Assembly (NCBI GenBank): GCA_029260675.1
Contig: JAJDCV010000222.1
Coordinates: forward strand, 1 to 11,056
Direction: 5' to 3'
Source: Phycisphaeraceae bacterium
GTDB taxonomy: Bacteria > Planctomycetota > Phycisphaerae > Phycisphaerales > Phycisphaeraceae
DNA length: 11,056 nucleotides
Under the pieces are notes generated by a model. It was not told the origin of the DNA, ran no database searches, and saw only the letters and a list, made by a program, of their open reading frames with translations. Positions 1 through 6,228 of this stretch are shown here, one piece after another. Both the position numbers and the translations under genes were made by a program. Positions within the stretch are counted from its first letter, which is position 1. Each line of letters begins with the position of its first letter.

Positions 1-260
1 CTTTTTAGAGACGCTTCGTATTTGAAGAACTCCGCGAAGCGTGTGACGAAGTCCCAGATCCGGTCGGAGTGGGTCCGGAAGTAGTGTGGGCCGTAGGTGT
101 GGACGCGGATGCCGGAGGCGTGGTCGTGGTCGTGGACGTTCCCGCCGACGTGGCCACGTCGGTCGACGATCAACACGTCGCGTCCGGCATCGGCGAGGGT
201 GCGCGCAATCACGCTGCCTGTGAGTCCCGACCCGACGATGAGGTAGTCTGGTGTGAGCAA
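1..260 (-). CDS. glf: UDP-galactopyranose mutase-like flavoprotein, N-terminal part (cut by window edge)
   Basis: The minus strand is open from position 260 to the window edge and encodes about 86 residues starting DYLIVGSGLTGS. The dinucleotide-binding motif GSGLTG (residues 10-15) is followed by a second-strand acidic region (LIVDRR), then GHVGGN and YGPHYFRTHSDRIWDF. This order matches the FAD-binding start of UDP-galactopyranose mutase, which converts UDP-galactopyranose to UDP-galactofuranose for cell-surface glycans in the cytoplasm. The classic enzyme has YGAHIFHT where this protein has YGPHYFRT, so it may belong to a Glf-like subfamily with another sugar substrate. No in-frame ATG was found; a TTG at 258-260 gives the family's usual short N-terminus, with no strong ribosome binding site. 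The gene diverges from the protease gene. The family call is firm; substrate and exact start are less so. Confidence 0.82.
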   Translation of the reverse strand, partial: MLTPDYLIVGSGLTGSVIARTLADAGRDVLIVDRRGHVGGNVHDHDHASGIRVHTYGPHYFRTHSDRIWDFVTRFAEFFKYEASLK

Positions 261-435
261 TCCGCGTCTCGTGTCCGTTCCTGGTAAGTCGGCCGAGCAG
301 ACATCATAGGGAAACGGCCGAACCCCCGTGGGTCATCGGCGTATGAAGTACGAGTCTCGAACGCGGGCGGTTCCGGTCATTCCCGACGGGTTCATAGTGC
401 CCCCAAGTGTGCGGGCCGATCCGGCCGATATTTTC

Positions 436-2025
436 ATGGTGGCAGACGAGCTTAAAAACACGCTGCTTATCGGGCTGACCGTCACGGTGCTGGCGGTGTC
501 GGCTTGGTGGCTGACCCCCCAGCCGTCGCGGGCCCAGTTGTCGGGCACCGATGCGCCCACCATCGAGCCCGGGGCCACGCAGGATACGGACGACGCCCCC
601 GGCGCAACCCAGCCGGCAACGAAGCCCACGCCACCCCCCAAGGCAAGCCCCGCGCCCAAGCCGCCCTCGCTGCATCACCTCCTGGGTATCGACACCGCCC
701 GGGCCCGTTTGGGCAAGGCGATCCCCACCGGCCAGGGCATCTCGGTCGGGCACATCGAGATCGGGCCCGGGGCGTACCTGCCCAACATCCAATCGCCTCA
801 GTTCAAGGGCGTCACGTTCGTCAAACGCTCCGGGCCCGCAAGGACTTCCGGCCACGCCTCGGCCACGGCGCGTCAGATCTATGGCCTGGCCGGGCTTGCG
901 CCGGGGATCAGCGTCGTGCACTGCTTCGAGTCGCGCGACTGGATGACACATGGGTATCTCAATGCGGGAACCCACGACCCGCCCGCCGGCGGGCCGATGC
1001 GCGTGCTGACGCACTCCTGGGTCAGCGATGCACCCAACGCCGCGGACGTTTTACGAAGGGCGGACTGGCAGGTGGACATGCACGACACGGTGATGTGTGT
1101 CGGTGTGAACAACGGCCCGCAGACGCCCGTGCCATACCTCTTGGGGACGGCGTACAACGTGATCGCGGTCGGGACCACGCGGCAAGGCGGCGGGTCCAGC
1201 GGCGGGTACACGCGGATCGAGGTGCGTGGCCGAAACAAGCCCGACATCGTCGGCCCGCGCGGTCTGACCAGTTTCACGACCCCGATGGTTGCCGCCTGCG
1301 CCGCTCGGTTGTTGCAGGCAGCCGATGAGATGACTGATCACGCGCACCGGGCCGGCAAGGCCGAGGTCATCAAGGCCGTGCTGCTGGCCGGCGCGGTGAA
1401 GCCCGCGGGTTGGCGGCCCGAGCCCGGCAGGCCGTTGGATGAACACCTGGGCGCGGGCGTGGTGCATTTCGATCAAAGCCTGCAGATCCTTCAGGCCGGC
1501 CCCGCCCCCACAACCGGAACATCCCCCGGAAATCCCCTCGAAGAAACTGCACCCGGTGATACACCCGAAACCGAATCCGTCAGGCTGCCCAAGCGCATGG
1601 GCTGGGACTTCCGCGCGATCGGGCCTGAGCAGACGGTTGTCTACACCTTCCAGACCCAGGCCCCGATGGGTGAGGCGTCGATCATCCTCACCTGGCACCG
1701 CCGGATCACGGGCCTGTCTTCCGACGGGGACCGTGAGGGTTTTTCCGGAGGGGTGTCCGGGGGCGCATCCGGTGGCGGCTCCGGGGGCGGCTGGGCTGGC
1801 CTGCCGCGTGTGACCGACCTGAACCTCAAGCTGATCCACACCGATGAGCGGGGCGACGAACACGACCTGGCCGTTAGCAAGAGCCGGGTCGACAACGTCG
1901 AGCACATCTACGTCAAAGACCTGGCCCCCGGCCGATACCGCCTGGAGGTCTCGCGAAGTGACCACATCTACGACGAGCCCTGGGACTACGCCCTGGCCTG
2001 GCGGGTGGAGTTGCTGCAAGACTAG
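436..2025 (+). CDS. Exported divergent subtilisin-like (S8) serine peptidase with C-terminal beta-sandwich
   Basis: This 529-residue protein has a hydrophobic signal segment (about 9-25, NTLLIGLTVTVL) with a possible cut after SRA, then a Pro/Ala/Thr-rich linker to about residue 75. The subtilase core follows. VGHIEIG (104-110) sits where the catalytic Asp strand belongs but carries Glu108. SGHASAT holds His140. VGVNNG gives the oxyanion Asn225. KPDIVGP precedes TSFTTPMVAA with Ser279 in place of GTSMAAP. The last 130 residues (LTWHR, DLNLKL, VDNVEHIYVKDL, GRYRLEV) resemble a pre-peptidase-type beta-sandwich, interrupted by a Gly/Ser-rich stretch at about 436-452. It is probably secreted or periplasmic; its substrate is unknown. 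The frame is open upstream to a GTG at 328 and an ATG at 343. I chose 436 because it places the signal segment at the N-terminus, but no start has a good ribosome binding site. Confidence 0.8.
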   Translation: MVADELKNTLLIGLTVTVLAVSAWWLTPQPSRAQLSGTDAPTIEPGATQDTDDAPGATQPATKPTPPPKASPAPKPPSLHHLLGIDTARARLGKAIPTGQGISVGHIEIGPGAYLPNIQSPQFKGVTFVKRSGPARTSGHASATARQIYGLAGLAPGISVVHCFESRDWMTHGYLNAGTHDPPAGGPMRVLTHSWVSDAPNAADVLRRADWQVDMHDTVMCVGVNNGPQTPVPYLLGTAYNVIAVGTTRQGGGSSGGYTRIEVRGRNKPDIVGPRGLTSFTTPMVAACAARLLQAADEMTDHAHRAGKAEVIKAVLLAGAVKPAGWRPEPGRPLDEHLGAGVVHFDQSLQILQAGPAPTTGTSPGNPLEETAPGDTPETESVRLPKRMGWDFRAIGPEQTVVYTFQTQAPMGEASIILTWHRRITGLSSDGDREGFSGGVSGGASGGGSGGGWAGLPRVTDLNLKLIHTDERGDEHDLAVSKSRVDNVEHIYVKDLAPGRYRLEVSRSDHIYDEPWDYALAWRVELLQD

Positions 2026-2042
2026 TCCTTCAACAGCGCTGA

Positions 2043-2060
2043 GTCTGTCACGTCCGTCAC
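2043..2060. repeat. Tandem 9-bp direct repeat (GTCTGTCAC / GTCCGTCAC)
   Basis: Two adjacent 9-mers differing at one base lie 17 bp after the protease stop codon, in the gap before the response regulator gene. Direct repeats of this size can be regulator half-sites. The 9-bp period does not fit the 11-bp period of PHO boxes, and no regulator can be named. Confidence 0.3.
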
Positions 2061-2094
2061 AACCGATACGACCCACCCGCAATTTGGCTGGAAA

Positions 2095-2125
2095 GGTCCG
2101 ATTACATAGAGGGTGTAATCGGACC
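2095..2125. terminator. Perfect 12-bp stem-loop after the protease gene, possible terminator or leader hairpin
   Basis: GGTCCGATTACA (2095-2106) pairs exactly with TGTAATCGGACC (2114-2125) around a 7-nt loop. It lies 69 bp after the protease stop and 80 bp before the response regulator start. Neither strand has a T-run next to the stem, so it is not a textbook intrinsic terminator. It could protect the upstream mRNA 3' end, act in the downstream leader, or be a protein binding palindrome. Confidence 0.5.
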
Positions 2126-2193
2126 CGTCGATGAAGAATGGTAGTGGATTCACCCGGTCAGGGCCGGGACGGTATCGGTATCCGTGGAGGCGC

Positions 2194-2198
2194 GGAGG
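2194..2198 (+). promoter_or_regulatory. Ribosome binding site GGAGG fixing the response regulator start
   Basis: GGAGG lies 7 nt before the ATG at 2206. It favours this start over the in-frame ATG at 2131, whose extra 25 residues (Arg/Gly-rich, before the REC fold) resemble no known domain. Confidence 0.75.
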
Positions 2199-2205
2199 AT
2201 CGGCG

Positions 2206-3033
2206 ATGTCAGATCGGTTTGATGACAGCAGGTCTCCCGGCGGTATGTCTGCCGGTGTGTCCGTGCCGTTGCATCAGTCGCGTGTCTTGTTGATTGATGG
2301 TGAAGACAGTACGCGGTTCCGAGTCGCGTCGGATTTCAAACAGGCCGGGGCTTCCGTGGATTTTGCCGGCAGCGGTCCGCAAGCGGTGTTGTGTGTGCTT
2401 GAAGCACAGGATGCACAGGACCCGTATGACCTGGTGGTGCTGGACCTGTCGGGGATGGGCGGTGACGGGTGCGATGTGGCCGAGCAGCTCCGCGATGCGC
2501 ATTTCGCCGGACCGATCCTGGCGTTGGGGGATAAAGCCACGAAGCGTGAGTCGGCCCGATGTATCGACGCCGGGTGCGACGACTTGTTGAGCAAGCACGA
2601 AGAGCCCTCGGTGTTGATCAAGGCGGCCGTGCTGATGGTCAACGATGAGAAGGTCCGGCGGTTTGGCCTGGCGGGCCCCGACGCGGTGACCAGCGAGCTG
2701 TCGGCCTACCCCGACCTGCTGATGATGCTCCGGCGGTTCGTGAGTAATCTCCCCGAGTCGATCGAGTCGGTGCTGTCCGCCCAGCGCGAGCAGGATCTTA
2801 ACCGCCTGCGTGAGGAGCTGGACCGGGTCAAGCGCAACGCGACCAGCCACGGCTACCTGGAGATCCGGGCGTCGGCGGTGTCGGCTCAGAGCGAGCTGGA
2901 CCACAGTAAGAAACCCGATGCTCAGGGTGTGGTGGACGCTCTGGACGAGCTGGCCGACCTCTGCCAGCGTGCGACCGCCTCGCCCAGCGAGCCGCCGCCA
3001 CCCAGCGGCCCGCCTTTGCCGCCGTCGGGGTAA
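2206..3033 (+). CDS. Response regulator: receiver domain plus degenerate HPt-like domain
   Basis: The 275-residue protein has a CheY-like receiver domain at about 24-148: RVLLIDGED (Asp31 in the acidic pocket), VVLDLSGMGGDG (phospho-acceptor Asp80) and LLSKHEEPS (Lys130). The usual Thr/Ser after the fourth strand is Gly108 in LALGDKA. Residues about 168-256 look like a histidine-phosphotransfer helical bundle: LMMLRRFVSNLPESIESVL, then a helix with LDRVKRNATSHGY. In true HPt domains the matching stretch reads like AHxLKGxxxxxG; here Asp206 stands at the His position while Lys209 and Gly216 remain. The C-terminal domain therefore should not carry phosphate. There is no DNA-binding domain or enzyme domain, and the protein ends in a Pro-rich tail. 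It is probably cytoplasmic and acts by protein contact. No partner kinase gene lies in the window. Confidence 0.82.
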   Translation: MSDRFDDSRSPGGMSAGVSVPLHQSRVLLIDGEDSTRFRVASDFKQAGASVDFAGSGPQAVLCVLEAQDAQDPYDLVVLDLSGMGGDGCDVAEQLRDAHFAGPILALGDKATKRESARCIDAGCDDLLSKHEEPSVLIKAAVLMVNDEKVRRFGLAGPDAVTSELSAYPDLLMMLRRFVSNLPESIESVLSAQREQDLNRLREELDRVKRNATSHGYLEIRASAVSAQSELDHSKKPDAQGVVDALDELADLCQRATASPSEPPPPSGPPLPPSG

Positions 3034-3048
3034 AAACAAAACCACGCT

Positions 3049-3068
3049 CCGGATAGCCGGCATTTTTT
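3049..3068 (+). terminator. Weak terminator-like hairpin with T-run after the response regulator gene
   Basis: CCGG-ATAG-CCGG (3049-3060) can form a 4-bp stem and is followed two bases later by six T residues (3063-3068), 15 bp after the stop codon. The stem is short for an intrinsic terminator, so the call is tentative. Confidence 0.35.
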
Positions 3069-3090
3069 GCTACATGGCACGTCCGGCGTC

Positions 3091-3119
3091 TTGACGCTCT
3101 GATGGGGCCGCGATACCGT
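3091..3119 (+). promoter_or_regulatory. Candidate sigma-70-type promoter for the SH3-domain protein gene
   Basis: TTGACG (3091-3096; 5 of 6 to the -35 consensus) and TACCGT (3114-3119; 3 of 6 to the -10) are 17 bp apart. A start near 3126 would give a leader of about 50 nt. The weak -10 keeps confidence low. Confidence 0.35.
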
Positions 3120-3162
3120 CGGCGTGACTAAGGCGCGTACAGGCTGTGCGGCCGGTCTGATC

Positions 3163-3168
3163 AGGAGG
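3163..3168 (+). promoter_or_regulatory. Strong ribosome binding site AGGAGG
   Basis: AGGAGG lies 7 nt before the ATG at 3176 and is one of the few textbook Shine-Dalgarno sites in the window, so translation initiation should be efficient. Confidence 0.75.
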
Positions 3169-3175
3169 CGTCGCC

Positions 3176-4513
3176 ATGAGATCCCATACCCCATCGTTTA
3201 TCCCGGCTTGGTTTATAGCTGTGTTGGTGATCGCCTGCGGCTCCCCCGGATGGCTTGCCCAGGCGGTGGCGCAGGAGGTGCCCTTCACCGGGGTGGTCAA
3301 TCAGAACCAGACCGATGTCCGTTGCGGCGCGGCGGACAGTTTTTACCGGGTGGGTGAGCTGAAAAAAGGCCAACTCGTCCAGGTCGATGAGGTGATCGTC
3401 GGGTGGTACAAGATCGTCCCGCCGGAGGGGATCCACAGCTATATTTCCAAGGCCTTTGTCGACGCCAAGGGCGACGGGTCTGCGGGCGTGGTGAATACCG
3501 ATCGGACCGAGGCCAAAGCCGCGGACGTCAACGGCCCGGGCAACAGCTACCGGACTCAGGCGGTCTTAAATAAGGGCGATGGCGTGCAGATCGTGGCCGA
3601 GGAGGGCAGCCACTACCGGATCGTCGCGCCGTCCGGTGCGTATGTGTACCTGCCCCCCGGGTCGGTCAGGCGTGCGCTGGCGATGGAGACCGAACCCGCC
3701 GAGCCGCAGGAGCCCCAAGAGCCTGCCGAACCTAAGCCCGAACCCGAACCCGTTGAGGAGCCCGCACCGGTCGAGCCCGAGCCACAGCCCGAACCCGAGC
3801 CGGTCGTCGAGACGCCTGCGGAGCCGGTGGTGGTGGTCCCGGTGGTTCCCGCCGAGCCCAAGCCCGCCGTGGAAACCCCGGAGCCGGCCGAGCCCGAGCC
3901 GACCGCCGTCGCCCTGCCAGAACCCGAAGACCCGTCGGTCAAGGATCTGAAGGAGATGCTCAACGACCCGCCAGACGAGACGGCCGAGCCAGCCGAACCG
4001 GTTGAGGTCCTGCCGCTGGCCGAGCTTGAAGCCCAGATCGAAGCCATGCTCGAACTGCCTGTCGAAGACCAGCCGTTAGCCGAGATGATTGCCAAGTACG
4101 AGGCGCTCCAGGCGGCGGGGGGGCTCAGCCAGGTCCAGGCCCACAAGGTCGCCAGCCGGCTGGCGTCGCTGCGTCACGGCCTTGAGATCGCCCAGGGCCT
4201 TGAGGTGATTGCCAAGGCCCGTGAGCCCAAGCCACAAGCCCAGACCCAGCCCACCGAGGCGGTCAGCTACGACGCGGTGGGTCGGCTGCTGGCATCGAGT
4301 GTGTATGACGGCAGGACGCTGCCGAGGATGTACCGTTTAGCCGACCCCGCCACAGGCCGGGCGGTGGCGTATATCCGCCCAGGCGGCCCGGTCGACTCCA
4401 CCCGATTCCTCGGCCTGCTCGTGGGCGTACAGGGCGAGCGGGCCTATGACCCGGCCTTGAAGCTCAAGGTCATCGCAGTCGAGCGCATCGATGCCCTGCA
4501 AGCCGCGGATTGA
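3176..4513 (+). CDS. Exported protein with two SH3-like domains, Pro/Glu linker and conserved-looking C-terminal domain
   Basis: The 445-residue protein begins with a signal peptide (hydrophobic core about 11-21). Cleavage could follow AQAVAQ (about 33), or Cys21 in VIAC could be a lipobox, making it a lipoprotein. Two bacterial SH3-like repeats follow: about 36-96 (TDVRCGAADSFYRVGELKKG, GWYKIVPPEG) and about 102-165 (NSYRTQAVLNKGDGVQIV, HYRIVAPSGAYVYLP). A Pro/Glu-rich stretch (about 171-290) should be extended and could span the cell wall or periplasm. A helical segment (about 295-350) leads to a globular C-terminus (about 365-441: YDAVGRLLASSVYDGRTLP, RAVAYIRPG, LLVGVQGERAYDP) of unknown function. 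SH3-like domains of this kind often bind peptidoglycan or other envelope parts. It probably acts in the cell envelope as a binding or scaffold protein; no catalytic motif is visible. Confidence 0.8.
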   Translation: MRSHTPSFIPAWFIAVLVIACGSPGWLAQAVAQEVPFTGVVNQNQTDVRCGAADSFYRVGELKKGQLVQVDEVIVGWYKIVPPEGIHSYISKAFVDAKGDGSAGVVNTDRTEAKAADVNGPGNSYRTQAVLNKGDGVQIVAEEGSHYRIVAPSGAYVYLPPGSVRRALAMETEPAEPQEPQEPAEPKPEPEPVEEPAPVEPEPQPEPEPVVETPAEPVVVVPVVPAEPKPAVETPEPAEPEPTAVALPEPEDPSVKDLKEMLNDPPDETAEPAEPVEVLPLAELEAQIEAMLELPVEDQPLAEMIAKYEALQAAGGLSQVQAHKVASRLASLRHGLEIAQGLEVIAKAREPKPQAQTQPTEAVSYDAVGRLLASSVYDGRTLPRMYRLADPATGRAVAYIRPGGPVDSTRFLGLLVGVQGERAYDPALKLKVIAVERIDALQAAD

Positions 4514-4728
4514 TCGGCCTGTGCGGTCTGTAACGGGTGCGTTATCCAGGTAAAGCCCTGAACGCTCCGGCGCGCAGAATCCGCCCCCTGTCGCCTTGAA
4601 ACTTGAGCCGCCCGCGCAGCTTTTCACCCCCCGCGCAATCTTTGGGTTACGTCTGGCGCGGCTGGTGGCCCCACGACACCCCACCGCCAAATCCTCGACA
4701 TAAACCTGTATCTCCCGGCTAACACGCA

Positions 4729-4750
4729 CCGCCATCTGCGCCGATGGTGG
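4729..4750 (+). other. Stem-loop in the leader of the MshEN-like gene
   Basis: CCGCCATC (4729-4736) can pair with GATGGTGG (4743-4750) around a 6-nt loop; all eight pairs hold, with one G-T. It ends 29 nt before the ribosome binding site. The rest of the 278-bp gap (4514-4791) shows no convincing gene, and only a poor promoter candidate (TCGACA at 4695-4700). Confidence 0.35.
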
Positions 4751-4779
4751 GTGTGGGCCCGCGTTGTATCGGCCTACAC

Positions 4780-4784
4780 AGGAG
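4780..4784 (+). promoter_or_regulatory. Ribosome binding site AGGAG deciding a TTG start
   Basis: AGGAG lies 7 nt before the TTG at 4792. An in-frame ATG at 4744 lies inside the leader hairpin's right arm, and the 16 residues it would add do not fit the domain, so TTG 4792 is preferred. Confidence 0.65.
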
Positions 4785-4791
4785 ATTCAGC

Positions 4792-5289
4792 TTGACCAGG
4801 AACACGATCAAGATCGGGGAGATCCTCATCGAGCAGGGGGTGCTCAGTGAGCAGCAGGTCTTCGAGGTCCTCGAAGCCCAGAAGCAGCACCGCATGCCGT
4901 TCGGCGTGCTCGCCGAGCGGATGTTCGATGTCACGCTGCACAGCATCGAGAACGCCTGGGTCGAGCAGTACCACCGCTTCACCGGGACCATCGACCTGAG
5001 CGGCGAAAAATTCGACAACGAGGCATTGCGCGTGCTGAACCGCCGGCAGGCCTGGCAGTTCGAGTTGCTGCCGATCCGCACCGAGCCGGACGGCGAGATG
5101 CTCGTGGCCGCCAGCGCCAACCGCCTGGCACGGGCCGTGACCTTCGCCGCCAACCGCATCGACCGCGCCGTCTACTTCCGCATCGCCGAGCAGGAACAGC
5201 TCCGTGACTTCCTCCAGCAGCACTACCCCATGCCGGAGCTTAGCCGGGAGATCATCCAGAAGGCACGAGATCTGGCGGAGTCGGCGTAA
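4792..5289 (+). CDS. Stand-alone GspE/MshE N-terminal (MshEN-like) domain protein
   Basis: The 165-residue protein begins NTIKIGEILIEQGVLSEQQ and continues VFEVLEAQ. This fits the MshEN-type motif (R-L-G...L...G...L...L..Q), with Lys-Ile for the usual Arg-Leu. The rest (HRFTGTIDLSG, LLPIRTEPDGEMLVAASAN, IAEQEQLRDFLQQHY) follows the N-terminal domain of type II secretion and type IV pilus ATPases (GspE, PilB, MshE). There it binds the platform protein and in some members c-di-GMP. No Walker A, Walker B or other ATPase part follows: the protein stops at residue 165, against about 500-570 for the full ATPase. It is probably a cytoplasmic adaptor or nucleotide sensor rather than a motor. It is convergent with a pilin-like gene. 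Loss of the ATPase part from a longer gene is unlikely, because the stop is followed by a hairpin and unrelated sequence. Confidence 0.72.
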   Translation: MTRNTIKIGEILIEQGVLSEQQVFEVLEAQKQHRMPFGVLAERMFDVTLHSIENAWVEQYHRFTGTIDLSGEKFDNEALRVLNRRQAWQFELLPIRTEPDGEMLVAASANRLARAVTFAANRIDRAVYFRIAEQEQLRDFLQQHYPMPELSREIIQKARDLAESA

Positions 5290-5323
5290 GGCAACAACGC
5301 AAGTTTACTATCCGATTATTACC

Positions 5324-5347
5324 AACCCCGGACGCATGTCCGGGGTT
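5324..5347. terminator. 10-bp hairpin between convergent genes, probable two-way terminator
   Basis: AACCCCGGAC pairs perfectly with GTCCGGGGTT around the loop GCAT. It lies 34 bp after the MshEN-like stop and 12 bp after the pilin-like gene's stop on the other strand. The flanks are AT-rich (TTATTGATT on plus, TTGGTAATAAT on minus) without a clean T-run. Confidence 0.6.
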
Positions 5348-5359
5348 ATTGATTATGAT

Positions 5360-6097
5360 TCACTCACTCTGATTATCATCCACCTGTGGGACCGGCCTTG
5401 CTGCGATGGGTTTTTCTTTGCCATCCTCATCCTTGAAAAACGTCATCAGCGCATCGCTGTCGCCATTAGATTCAAAGAGATGGTCGTCATCGTTCGATGC
5501 GGCAGAACCGTACTTCGTGACTGTAACAACGGGTGAGATCTCAAATGAGACGTGGCCGTCACTCCGCCCAGCGTCACCGGCCCATTTTTCCTGGCCCGTG
5601 AACGGGGTATAGACACTGGCATAGCCGTCCTCGGTGCCGGTGTTGCGGTCGGACAGGACTACGGCCAATGGAACAGAGCTTGGTCGCCACTCTCGCAATC
5701 GATTGTTTCGGCCCTCAGGTATATGAATGTCCAGGATCGCGTAAGAGATATGCTCTGTCGTTACTTTCTGGTCTTTTTGCCAAGGTTCAATGTCCTCCAT
5801 CGGATTGATTGCCTGCTCGCCTGTGATGTGATTCTCATTCAACAGTATCTGGAATACGCCGCTTGCTGATATGTCAATTTCTTCACCGGATTTCATGACG
5901 CCCGGAAATCTATTATTGTTACCGGATGCATATGTGGTCATAGATTGGATTATGTCACGCTGATTTTTCGCACTCCTAAGCTGTACGTCTCCGACCTGGT
6001 TAAAATCTAGTCCGGCGGCGGCAAGCGATATTGCCAAACTAAGCACAATCAACACAACCACAGAGTCTATCAATGTGAGTCCTGATTCTCGTTTCAT
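5360..6097 (-). CDS. Type IV pilin-like / type II secretion pseudopilin-like protein
   Basis: The 245-residue protein has a class III signal: MKRESG, a prepilin peptidase cut after Gly6, then LTLIDSVVVLIVLSLAISL as the membrane and assembly helix. Position +5 of the mature protein, normally Glu, is Asp11. The outer domain has NNRFPG (61-66), PLAVVLSDRN (143-152) and RSDGHVSFE (178-186). This layout is seen in the many pilin-like proteins of planctomycetes with a C-terminal DG motif. The ATG at 6095-6097 is preceded by AGGAGG, so the upstream ATG (6157) is rejected. The gene is clearly AT-richer than its neighbours and uses more A/T-ending codons, which suggests a different origin. No pilus or secretion machinery gene is in the window apart from the MshEN-like protein. 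It may be an anchored envelope protein rather than a fibre subunit. Confidence 0.8.
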   Translation of the reverse strand: MKRESGLTLIDSVVVLIVLSLAISLAAAGLDFNQVGDVQLRSAKNQRDIIQSMTTYASGNNNRFPGVMKSGEEIDISASGVFQILLNENHITGEQAINPMEDIEPWQKDQKVTTEHISYAILDIHIPEGRNNRLREWRPSSVPLAVVLSDRNTGTEDGYASVYTPFTGQEKWAGDAGRSDGHVSFEISPVVTVTKYGSAASNDDDHLFESNGDSDALMTFFKDEDGKEKPIAARPVPQVDDNQSE

Positions 6098-6104
6098 AAT
6101 TGAG

Positions 6105-6110
6105 CCTCCT
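6105..6110 (-). promoter_or_regulatory. Ribosome binding site AGGAGG for the pilin-like gene
   Basis: On the minus strand AGGAGG lies 7 nt before the ATG at 6097. It decides this start, which also places the prepilin signal at the N-terminus. Confidence 0.8.
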
Positions 6111-6165
6111 GTACTTTGACTGATGTTGGGTTTTGCCTGACTCTCGACGGATTCCAATTGAAGTC

Positions 6166-6194
6166 ATGATACTCCATGCAGAAGAGAGTAAGAA
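6166..6194 (-). promoter_or_regulatory. Candidate promoter for the pilin-like gene
   Basis: On the minus strand TTCTTA (6189-6194) and TATCAT (6166-6171; 5 of 6 to the -10 consensus) are 17 bp apart, giving a leader of about 60 nt. The -35 matches only 3 of 6. Confidence 0.3.
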
Positions 6195-6228
6195 GAGCAT
6201 ACCCGCCAGTTCCCGCTAAACTCATGGC

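Noticed and set aside
328..435. N-terminal extension of the protease from GTG 328 or ATG 343
   Set aside because: It would put 31-36 polar residues before the signal segment and has no ribosome binding site. It cannot be fully excluded, since the chosen start also lacks one.
2043..2060. PHO box
   Set aside because: CTGTCAC/CCGTCAC looks similar, but the repeat period is 9 bp and not 11 bp.
1051..2082. Minus-strand open frame of 343 codons opposite the protease
   Set aside because: Composition is Gly/Arg/His-rich without any domain, as expected for the antisense of a GC-rich gene. The plus strand carries clear subtilase motifs.
2209..3063. Minus-strand open frame of 284 codons opposite the response regulator
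   Set aside because: No domain or ribosome binding site; the plus-strand frame has the full receiver motif set and GGAGG at the right distance.
3613..4146. Minus-strand Gly/Ser-rich frame opposite the SH3 protein's linker
   Set aside because: It is the mirror of the Pro/Glu-rich codons on the plus strand and has no independent support.
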